From Planctomycetota bacterium (GTDB lineage: Bacteria; Planctomycetota; Planctomycetia; Pirellulales; Thermoguttaceae): a stretch of 9,715 bases of DNA. Below are positions 1 through 6,172 of this stretch, piece after piece (within the stretch, counting starts at the first letter, position 1; each line of letters begins with the position of its first letter). The stretch covers positions 1 through 9,715 of the forward strand of contig DQVB01000606.1 of NCBI GenBank assembly GCA_015661985.1, written 5' to 3'. Below the pieces are notes generated by a model. That model saw only the letters and a list, made by a program, of their open reading frames with translations, was not told the origin of the DNA and searched no databases. The translations under genes were made by a program, and so were the position numbers.

Positions 1-1571
1 AGCGGCGCCGGGCCGGCGGCCGCGGCCAGGGCCAGCAGATCTTTGGCCCCCGGGCTGACACCTTCGCGCCGCCGTTCGAGTTCCTCCATCAAGGCGATCC
101 GTTCGCTGACAGCCGCCGCGCGGTTTTCCAGCTGTCCCAACTCGCGCTGCACACAGGCATGATCTTCGCGCAGCCGGCGCAGCTGGTCTTCGGCGCCGGC
201 CACCTCCTGCTGGACCCGCCCCAGCCGCTGGACGAGGACGCGGCGGTGGTCCTCCAGTGACTGGCGCTCGGCGGCCAACTGCTGGATCTGTTCGTCCAGC
301 CGGGCGATGCGCCCTTGGATCCGTTCCCGGTTTTGACGCAATGCGGCCAGCCGGGTCTCCAAGCCCGCCACCCGGCTGGACGACTCCGCCACGGCGCGCA
401 TCTGGTCCACATACGCCGTGCGCCGCTGGTGGTTTTCGCTTCGCAGTTGGTCGAGTCGCTCGATCAATTCGCTCACCGCCCGTTCGCCCTCGGCAACCAA
501 CCGGGCAACCCGGCGATGGTGGTCGGCGGCCGAGCGCACCTGCTCGGCCGTCTGGCGCAACTGCTGCTCCAAGTCCCCGGCCCGGAGGTTCAGGGCCACC
601 AGTTGACCGCGGTGCCGGACGATCTCCTGCTCCAGGTCCTTCAGACGGGCTCGCTGATGGTCGATCAACGACTCCGCCGCGGCGATCCGCTCCCGATTGG
701 ACGCCGTGCGCAGCTCCGATTGGCGGATCGCTTCGTTCAGCTCCCCGATTCGCGTTTCGGTCTCCAGCAGCCGGGCCTCGCAGGCCTCAGCCCGGGCCAA
801 CACGGCGTCCCGCTCGGCCCGCAGTTCGGCCAAATGCGCCTCGTATTCGGCCAACCGCTGGCTCAGGCGGCGCCAATCGACCAGGCCGGCCTGGGTGCGC
901 AGCTCCTGCAGGCGATCCACGTACTGCTTGTATCGGCGAGCCTTGGTGGCCTGGAGGCGCACGCTCCGCAGCCGGCTCTCCACTTCGTCGACGATGTCCG
1001 AGAGTCGCAGCAGGTTCTGGTCCACCCGTTCCAGCCGCCGTTCGGCCTCGATCCTCTTGGCCTTGAACCGGCTGATGCCAGCCGCCTCCTCGAAGATCAC
1101 CCGTCGGTCGCGCGGCGACGACTGGAGCAGTACGTCAATCTTGCCCTGTTCGATGACGCTGTACGCTTGGGTGCCCAACCCTGTGCCGGAGAGCAGATCG
1201 CGGATGTCCCGGAGCCGACACGGTTGACGGTTGATCAGGTATTCCCCCTCGCCGCTGCGATAGACGCGGCGCGTGATATGCACTTCGGGGGTATCCACAG
1301 GCAACAGGCGGCTGGAGTTGTCCAGCGTGATCGTGATTTCGGCCGTATTCAAAGGCCGGCGGGTCCCCGAGCCGTTGAAGATCACATCGGCCATCTCCTT
1401 GCCCCGCAGGCTCTTGACCCGCTGCTCCCCCAAGACCCATTTGATGGCGTCCACGATGTTCGACTTGCCGGAACCGTTCGGGCCCACCACCGCCGTGATC
1501 CCCGGCGGAAACTCGAAGCGAGTCTTGTCCGCGAAGCTCTTGAAGCCGATCAGTTCCAGGGCTTTCAGCAT
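1..1571 (-). CDS. smc: Chromosome segregation protein SMC, N-terminal part (truncated by window edge)
   Basis: This is the head-and-coil ATPase that organises and helps segregate the chromosome, working as a dimer with ScpA/ScpB on DNA in the cytoplasm. I translated 523 uninterrupted codons. The start MLKALELIGFKSF is the canonical SMC N-terminus. The Walker A loop GPNGSGKS is at residues 30-37, followed by the conserved VIFNGSG near 63-69, YLIN at 111-114, the CRLRDI region near 118-123, the Q-loop EQG at 141-143 and EEAAGIS at 161-167. Residues ~168-500 are charged, heptad-rich coiled coil (many E/R/Q/L, no Pro). REGVSPG at 502-508 marks the start of the hinge; the hinge, second coil, signature motif and Walker B lie beyond the left edge. 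Full SMCs are about 1150-1250 residues, so about 45% is present. The start lacks a clear Shine-Dalgarno and lies 75 bases downstream of the FlgI-like gene stop, on the same strand, so read-through transcription is likely. Family identity is near certain. Confidence 0.97.
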   Translation of the reverse strand, partial: MLKALELIGFKSFADKTRFEFPPGITAVVGPNGSGKSNIVDAIKWVLGEQRVKSLRGKEMADVIFNGSGTRRPLNTAEITITLDNSSRLLPVDTPEVHITRRVYRSGEGEYLINRQPCRLRDIRDLLSGTGLGTQAYSVIEQGKIDVLLQSSPRDRRVIFEEAAGISRFKAKRIEAERRLERVDQNLLRLSDIVDEVESRLRSVRLQATKARRYKQYVDRLQELRTQAGLVDWRRLSQRLAEYEAHLAELRAERDAVLARAEACEARLLETETRIGELNEAIRQSELRTASNRERIAAAESLIDHQRARLKDLEQEIVRHRGQLVALNLRAGDLEQQLRQTAEQVRSAADHHRRVARLVAEGERAVSELIERLDQLRSENHQRRTAYVDQMRAVAESSSRVAGLETRLAALRQNRERIQGRIARLDEQIQQLAAERQSLEDHRRVLVQRLGRVQQEVAGAEDQLRRLREDHACVQRELGQLENRAAAVSERIALMEELERRREGVSPGAKDLLALAAAAGPAP

Positions 1572-1646
1572 CGGACGGCCGAATGGTGCTGCACAAGTAG
1601 TCCCAAAGGCCAGCGCCTGTGCCTCCAATGTGGGGCCGGCGCGGGC

Positions 1647-3467
1647 TCACCGTCCCAACATTCTAGCAAAAAAGCCGCCCAACGGCCCCGGCTTCGGCGT
1701 TGAGGAGGCGCTTTCAGAGGCTCGGGGGGCGCCCGAGTCCTGGGCCTGCCGGTCCTGTTGTGGGGCGCGAGTCCCCCGCTTCGGGAATAGGTCAGGCAGC
1801 GGGCTGGTGGCGCGCAAGCCTCCGGGAGGTCGAGGTTCGCCCTGGGAGGCGACGGGTTGGCGGCGGTAAACCCTGCCGCCCTTGGGCAGGGCATCGATTT
1901 CAAACCGGCTTTCCAGCGCCCCGCTCGCCTTGGCCCGCTGGAGGGCTTGGACGACGTCCGGATAGGCACCACCCAGCTCGACGATGGCCCGGATGACCTC
2001 ATCCAATTGGTTGTTGACTATCCTCCTTTGGTCGGGCTCACCCACGGCAAAGCGGCTCACGGCCACGTGGGCGTCATCGGTGCTGGTTACGAGGATGTGG
2101 TTCCCAGCTTCCAGGACGAAGGGGCAGCGGAGCCGCTGTTGCTGACCGAACAACACGATTTCCGGCCGTTTGCTGGCCGTGCAATGGACCATGGGTGTGC
2201 CGGTGGTGTCGAGCACGTGGTAGCTGAACTGGCCCCCGAGTTCTTCGCCCATGATGAACGGATCCCTGGGGTTGATGCTCCACAGTGCCCGGAACGCCCC
2301 GTACCGGGTCTCGGCGCTGGTGCCGTGGAGCAGCTGCCGCAGCTCGGCAATGGCCGCGTAATCGCCCAGTGCGCTGAGGGCCGTCAGGGCGAACACACGG
2401 AAGGCCGGCTCGTGGCGTGCGGCTTCAGCCAGCGGCTCGGCAGCGCCGCTGATGTCCAAGTATGCCAGGGCCTCGGCCGCGTAGAAGCGCACCTCCGGAT
2501 CCGAGGATCGGATCCCTGTTTTGAGCACATCCACCGCCCGGTTACCGATGGCCTCCAGCTGCAGGGCAGCTCGGGAGGCGGTGACTGGGTCGAGGAGCTG
2601 TTTTTCCAGGCGGGCGAGTCGTTCGATCCTCATCTTTTCGTTCTCCCGCACCGGAATCGAACGGACTACCGCCACGTAACGGCGGATGTTGTAGCGATAC
2701 CTGGGGTGGAGTTTCAGCTCCAGATACTCGTCGTTGATCGCCTTGGCCACACCGGTCCTGGGGCCGCTGTCGGTCAGGAAAAACCGTTTGTTGACGGCGG
2801 CTTCGATCCGCGCCGAGTTGAACACCGACTGGTGCTCGGGTTGCAGGACCAGGGCCAAATTCCTCGATCTCAGACAGCGTCCCCCGCCCAAGATGAGCCC
2901 GCGCCCCAGGAGGACGGGGTTATTCTTTTCGTTGGCCGACGGGTCCACCATGATCGGGCCCTCGGCCACACCCAGCACCCGGCCGCTGTGCACCTGGTTG
3001 TCGCTCAAAACGGCCATCTCGCGGAGGCGAGTTTCCAGCAGGTAGCCGCCTCGAAGACTGGTCGTCTCACTCTGCGACGGGATCCGCAGCTGGACGTCGA
3101 AGGGGTCTCCTTTCTGAATCCCCGGCGGCAGGACGCCGCGCACGATGACCAGGGCCGTGTCCGGCGAGGCCAGTACCGTTTGGGCATCCCGCACGCCCCG
3201 GGTTCTCATTTCAGCCAACAACGCCGCGCGATACGGCGACGGCCGCGGATCGCTCCCCGTGCCCCGCAGGCCGGTCACCAGCCCCACGGCTTCGATGGCC
3301 ACCGGATAAAGCCCGTACGGAACCGCCAGATCACCCACCAGCCGGACTTTGGGCGCCTGGTCATTGCTCTTTTCGTCCGGGCTTTGCGAACGCATCGCCT
3401 GCAATCCCCAAGAGCATCCGCCCAGCACGGCCAGACTGCAAAGCACCAGAGCAAGGCGAGACTTCAT
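1647..3467 (-). CDS. FlgI (P-ring)-like lipoprotein with HEAT repeats
   Basis: A 606-residue predicted lipoprotein. Residues 1-17 form a signal peptide ending in a lipobox, LGGC, with Cys18 as the likely lipidated residue. Residues ~40-270 resemble the flagellar P-ring protein FlgI: VRLVGDLAVPYG, then VGLVTGLRGTGS (61-72; FlgI has a GLV-GL-GTGD motif here), LPPGIQKGDPFDV (113-125) and the hallmark TSLRGGYLL (136-144). Residues ~285-400 are alpha-helical HEAT-like repeats (SSDPEVRFYAAEALAYL, PAFRVFALTALSALGD, SAETRYGAFRALWSI). Residues ~400-535 are an unrecognised domain, and ~536-606 a Pro/Arg-rich low-complexity tail. True FlgI is about 350-370 residues with a cleaved Sec signal, not a lipobox, and its C-terminal end is replaced here by HEAT repeats. 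No flagellar genes are nearby, so P-ring function is unproven; a periplasmic or outer-membrane scaffold is possible. An ATG at 3677 is in frame, but it falls in the promoter -10 and would bury the signal peptide; the ATG at 3467 has a proper ribosome site. It probably shares a transcript with smc. Confidence 0.85.
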   Translation of the reverse strand: MKSRLALVLCSLAVLGGCSWGLQAMRSQSPDEKSNDQAPKVRLVGDLAVPYGLYPVAIEAVGLVTGLRGTGSDPRPSPYRAALLAEMRTRGVRDAQTVLASPDTALVIVRGVLPPGIQKGDPFDVQLRIPSQSETTSLRGGYLLETRLREMAVLSDNQVHSGRVLGVAEGPIMVDPSANEKNNPVLLGRGLILGGGRCLRSRNLALVLQPEHQSVFNSARIEAAVNKRFFLTDSGPRTGVAKAINDEYLELKLHPRYRYNIRRYVAVVRSIPVRENEKMRIERLARLEKQLLDPVTASRAALQLEAIGNRAVDVLKTGIRSSDPEVRFYAAEALAYLDISGAAEPLAEAARHEPAFRVFALTALSALGDYAAIAELRQLLHGTSAETRYGAFRALWSINPRDPFIMGEELGGQFSYHVLDTTGTPMVHCTASKRPEIVLFGQQQRLRCPFVLEAGNHILVTSTDDAHVAVSRFAVGEPDQRRIVNNQLDEVIRAIVELGGAYPDVVQALQRAKASGALESRFEIDALPKGGRVYRRQPVASQGEPRPPGGLRATSPLPDLFPKRGTRAPQQDRQAQDSGAPRASESASSTPKPGPLGGFFARMLGR

Positions 3468-3476
3468 GCTGTCAGC

Positions 3477-3482
3477 TCTCCT
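3477..3482 (-). promoter_or_regulatory. Ribosome binding site of the FlgI-like gene
   Basis: On the minus strand AGGAGA lies 9 bases before the ATG at 3467. It is one of the few clear Shine-Dalgarno sites in the window. It decides the start in favour of the lipoprotein form over the in-frame ATG 210 bases upstream. Confidence 0.75.
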
Positions 3483-3673
3483 GGTTCGGAGTGGAAAAGG
3501 CGCGCGCCACAGGACCGGTACCCGATTGGCCGGCACGCCGAGATGGGACCCGCGCTGGGACGCCGTGCTGGAGCCGTGGGTGGTACCTTCGGCCCGCCCT
3601 GGAGACGCCCCGACGGTATCGCAGCGAACAAGCGGCGGCCCAGGATCGGAAAGGGAGGAGCTACGCGGGGCGA

Positions 3674-3702
3674 ACAATAGTCATTCCGGCAGCCCTGGTC
3701 AA
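3674..3702 (-). promoter_or_regulatory. Predicted sigma-70-type promoter for the FlgI-like gene (and smc)
   Basis: On the minus strand a -35 box TTGACC (3702-3697, 5/6 to consensus) is followed by a 17-base spacer and a -10 box TATTGT (3679-3674, 4/6). Transcription would start near 3667, giving a leader of about 200 bases before the ATG at 3467. The -10 overlaps the upstream in-frame ATG at 3677, which argues against that ATG as a start. The call rests on motif match and position only. Confidence 0.5.
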
Positions 3703-3882
3703 GGTGAATGGTCAGGGGTGCGCCTGTCGCACCGCCGCAGGCTCAGGACGCGATTTGCAGCCGTTGGACAGGCCCGCCGTCTGGCAAGAGGGGAATCTGG
3801 GCCAAGCTGGTAGAGGGTCCACGTCGCCAGCTTCTGCGCAAGATGGGCGAGTGGGAAAAAGTGACAATGACCGTCTCGCCGG

Positions 3883-3917
3883 GTCATGAAGCGAGCGACG
3901 TGGGTGCATGCCTTTGT
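3883..3917 (+). repeat. Direct repeat copy 1 (35 bases)
   Basis: The unit runs from GTCATGAAGCG to GGGTGCATGCCTTTGT and matches copy 2 at 31 of 35 positions. The two starts are exactly 75 bases apart, leaving a 40-base spacer. The unit contains the self-complementary hexamer GCATGC. No target-site duplication or terminal inverted repeat is visible, so an IS end is unlikely. It might be a dispersed planctomycete repeat or a paired protein-binding site. Confidence 0.8.
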
Positions 3918-3957
3918 ACTTCGGGCGGGCGCGGGGGACTGCGAAGATGCTGAGCAC

Positions 3958-3992
3958 GTCGTGAAGCGCGCGACGAGGGTGCATGCTTTTGT
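3958..3992 (+). repeat. Direct repeat copy 2 (35 bases)
   Basis: Second copy of the unit at 3883-3917, running from GTCGTGAAGCG to GGGTGCATGCTTTTGT. It differs at four positions spread along the unit, so the core GGGTGCATGC is intact in both. Similarity stops sharply after TTTTGT. The 40-base spacer between the copies is GC-rich and carries a weak CTTCG/CGAAG inverted pair. Confidence 0.8.
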
Positions 3993-4084
3993 GGCGAAGA
4001 GGGCTTGGTTTTTCCGCGTATCGAGGCCTGACCGGTCCAGCTGGGAGATGTCCAACGGTGCGCGGTATGAGCCGCTGTGGCCAG

Positions 4085-4116
4085 AACGTCTCTTCAGTCG
4101 AACGCGTCTTCAGTCG
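4085..4116 (+). repeat. Tandem duplication, 2 x 16 bases
   Basis: AACGTCTCTTCAGTCG (4085-4100) is followed at once by AACGCGTCTTCAGTCG (4101-4116), with 14 of 16 positions identical. This is an exact-period head-to-tail duplication about 220 bases upstream of the predicted -10 of the Asp-box operon. It may be a slippage product or two adjacent binding sites; no function is shown. Confidence 0.7.
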
Positions 4117-4312
4117 CAGGGTGAGACAAGCCCTGCACCAGCTGCTGAGAGGCTCTCTGATTCGTCGCTTTCGCTTTGTTCGACAGCTGGTGCGAGGGCG
4201 CCGGCCCACCGCCATGGGCGGCGAGCTTGTCCCAGCCTGCCGCGGCGGCGTGAACGGATCCAGAGGAAGAAGGTGTCTTGAGGCGGACTGCGCGGCGCTG
4301 CCGGCCGGGCTG

Positions 4313-4342
4313 TTCGCACCCAGCAGGTGGGGCCAGTATAAT
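4313..4342 (+). promoter_or_regulatory. Predicted sigma-70-type promoter for the Asp-box/GKRP operon
   Basis: A perfect TATAAT -10 box at 4337-4342 stands out in this GC-rich DNA. The best -35 is TTCGCA at 4313-4318 (4/6 to consensus) with an 18-base spacer. Transcription would start near 4349, giving a leader of about 78 bases before the ATG at 4427. This leader contains a small inverted repeat, CGACG-AGTT-CGTCG, at 4372-4385 followed by CTTTT. Confidence 0.6.
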
Positions 4343-4426
4343 GTCCGTTGTTTGGCGGTTGGCTCACCGTTCGACGAGTTCGTCGCTTTTCGGGAAGCAA
4401 GCCACTTGGGACCGAGGGTTGGAGGG

Positions 4427-6160
4427 ATGAGTGGTCGGTTTTATGGGGCGACGGCGGCGGTCGTCGTTGCTTGGGCGGTGCTGGCGCTCCATGGGGGCCG
4501 GCGCGGGGCTTGCTGCGCGGGGGATGGGAGCCGTCCGCAACCACCGGTCCTGCTGGGGCCGGCTGCCGGTTCGACGCTGGCCCAAGCGCCCGGCGGGGCA
4601 GTCGACATGATGCACACTCGCCGGGGTGATACAGGCCCCGAAGTCGTTCGCCGGCGTTCGACGGACAACGGCTGCACGTGGTCGGAACCCCAGACGGTAC
4701 TCAGACCGCTGCCTCAGGGCTTCGGCACGCCGTTGCCGCTGTTGACCCGGGATGGCGAGCTTCAGTTTTTCTGGCTGGTCGCACGCGGCAGCGGCCGTCG
4801 GCCGGGCGTGGATCGTTTCATCGACATCTGGAACGCGCACTCCAGCGACGGACAAACGCGGTGGACGCGGCCTCAGCGCATCTTCGAAGGCTACGTCGGC
4901 TCGATCAACGGGATGGCGCAGTTGGACAGCGGCCGGATCGTCGTGCCCTTTGCCTATTGGGTCGGGGATCGCCCCATGGGGCCGCCCACGGGGCCGAACG
5001 TTACGACGGTCGTGTATTCAGACGACGGCGGCTGGACCTGGCAGCGATCGCCGGCCAAACTGACTGCGCCGTGCCACGAAGGATACAACGGGTCCAACTA
5101 CGGGGCTTGCGAGCCGACGATTCTTCAATTGGCCGACGGTCGCGTTTGGATGCTCATCCGAACGCAGACGGGCTGGCTGTATGAATCTTTTTCCCCGGAT
5201 GGCATCCACTGGTCCGAGCCCCGGCCGTCGCGGTTTCGCTCGTCCAATTCGCCGGGCTGGCTGCTGCGGTCAGCGGGCGGAGGGATCGTGCTCTTGTGGA
5301 ACAACTGCGAAAACACGTCCCGCGTCAACGGCAAAGGCGTCTACACGAACCGCGACGTCCTGCACGCGGCCATTTCGCATGACGAAGGCAGGACATGGCG
5401 CGGGTACCGCGAGATCTGCCGCGATCCGTTTCGTGACGAGCCACCGCCGAAACGTGGCGACCGCGGCACGGCCTATCCCTATGCCGCAGCCACGGGCAAC
5501 GGCATGATCCTTTGCGTCACCGGGCAGGGGCGCGGGCGGCGGACCCTGGTGCGGATCGATCCCCGATGGCTCGAGGAGACCGAACAGGAGGAAGATTTCT
5601 CCGGCGGGCTGGAGGGGTGGTCGGTTTTCACGGCCTTCGGCGAGCCGGTGCATTGGTGGCGGAACCGCAAGCAGGGGGCTCACCTGGTGGATCACCCCAC
5701 GCGGGCCAAGGCCAGATGCCTGCATGTGCGCCGGGCGGACGAGAATCCGCCGGACGGAGCTGTATGGAACTTCCCGGCCGGCCAGCGAGGCCGTCTCACG
5801 CTGAGGCTGATGCTCAACAAGGGCTTCGGCGGAGGGAGCATTGGGCTGGCGGACCGATTCATTCAGCCGACCGATGATGTGGGCGAGAAGAAGGTGTTGT
5901 TCACGTTGCCCATCCGACCGGATGGCCGGTTGCCGGACGGCTCGCGTTTGCAGCCGGGACAATGGCACCGATTGGAACTGGCGTGGGATCTGGAAGCCGG
6001 CCGATGCCGCGTCTCGGTCGACTGCCGGTCGGCTATCGAGCTGGCGCAATCCAATGACGCGTGCGCGGGCGTGTGCTATCTTCGTCTTCGCTCGACCGCC
6101 GAAGCCCTTGATCCCGCGGGCTTTCTCGTCGAGCGCGTTCATGTCCGAGTGACGCCGTAA
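4427..6160 (+). CDS. Exported Asp-box (BNR, sialidase-like) propeller protein with C-terminal jelly-roll-like domain
   Basis: A 577-residue protein. Residues 1-~31 look like a Sec signal peptide or membrane anchor (Arg4, then a hydrophobic run from ~8 to 22). Residues ~40-380 form a sialidase-type beta-propeller with Asp boxes: clear ones at 78-85 (STDNGCTW), 198-205 (SDDGGWTW) and 317-324 (SHDEGRTW), and divergent ones at 139-146 and 256-262. The conserved ACEPTILQLADGR segment (227-239) fits the family. Residues ~390-577, starting at EEDFSGGLEGW, look like a concanavalin/LamG-type jelly roll, with GQWHRLELAWD (511-521) as the typical strand. I see no (F/Y)RIP motif of classical sialidases, so true sialidase activity is uncertain; it may cleave or bind another glycan. 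The start is chosen for the signal peptide: GGAGGG abuts the ATG too closely, but GAGGG at 4414-4418 is 8 bases away. An in-frame TTG at 4406 is an alternative. It is the first gene of a two-gene operon. Confidence 0.85.
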   Translation: MSGRFYGATAAVVVAWAVLALHGGRRGACCAGDGSRPQPPVLLGPAAGSTLAQAPGGAVDMMHTRRGDTGPEVVRRRSTDNGCTWSEPQTVLRPLPQGFGTPLPLLTRDGELQFFWLVARGSGRRPGVDRFIDIWNAHSSDGQTRWTRPQRIFEGYVGSINGMAQLDSGRIVVPFAYWVGDRPMGPPTGPNVTTVVYSDDGGWTWQRSPAKLTAPCHEGYNGSNYGACEPTILQLADGRVWMLIRTQTGWLYESFSPDGIHWSEPRPSRFRSSNSPGWLLRSAGGGIVLLWNNCENTSRVNGKGVYTNRDVLHAAISHDEGRTWRGYREICRDPFRDEPPPKRGDRGTAYPYAAATGNGMILCVTGQGRGRRTLVRIDPRWLEETEQEEDFSGGLEGWSVFTAFGEPVHWWRNRKQGAHLVDHPTRAKARCLHVRRADENPPDGAVWNFPAGQRGRLTLRLMLNKGFGGGSIGLADRFIQPTDDVGEKKVLFTLPIRPDGRLPDGSRLQPGQWHRLELAWDLEAGRCRVSVDCRSAIELAQSNDACAGVCYLRLRSTAEALDPAGFLVERVHVRVTP

Positions 6161-6172
6161 CGTGGGACGACA

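Larger units (their letters stand above)
3468..4426. other. Long divergent intergenic region without a convincing gene
   Basis: These 959 bases separate the minus-strand FlgI-like gene from the plus-strand Asp-box operon. Open frames exist on both strands (for example 3886-4281 plus and 3712-4215 minus), but their translations are rich in Arg, Ser, Ala and Pro, match no family I know, lack convincing ribosome sites and overlap one another. The region contains outward-facing promoters, a 35-base direct repeat pair and a 16-base tandem duplication, each listed separately. I found no tRNA, transposase or terminal inverted repeats. It could hold an ncRNA or a decayed repeat element, but nothing visible proves either. 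Confidence 0.6.

Noticed and set aside
315..1703. Long plus-strand open frame (462 codons) across the smc region
   Set aside because: It lies antisense to smc, whose frame shows Walker A and other SMC motifs. Long antisense frames are expected in GC-rich coding DNA, and this translation has no family character.
3468..3677. 70-residue N-terminal extension of the FlgI-like protein to the ATG at 3677
   Set aside because: It would bury the lipoprotein signal peptide, has no ribosome site, and its ATG falls within the predicted -10 box. The start at 3467 explains everything seen.
1857..3680. Plus-strand open frame of 607 codons opposite the FlgI-like gene
   Set aside because: The opposite strand carries a signal peptide, FlgI motifs, HEAT repeats and a Shine-Dalgarno site. 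This frame is rich in His, Gln, Arg and Gly with no recognisable domain.
3883..3992. Interpretation of the two 35-base repeats as a minimal CRISPR array
   Set aside because: There are only two units, they are imperfect, and there is one spacer with no cas genes nearby. The repeat lacks the usual terminal dyad symmetry.
3712..4215. 167-codon minus-strand frame opposite the repeats
   Set aside because: Same objections: skewed composition, no start signal, no recognisable domain.
3886..4281. 131-codon plus-strand frame spanning the 35-base repeats
   Set aside because: The repeats fall in the same phase (75 bases = 25 codons), but the translation is Arg/Ser/Ala-rich with no family match, no good ribosome site and an equally open overlapping antisense frame.
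3983..4426. 148-codon upstream extension of the Asp-box gene
   Set aside because: The extension runs through the tandem repeat and the TATAAT promoter, and it would place the hydrophobic signal segment in the middle of the protein.
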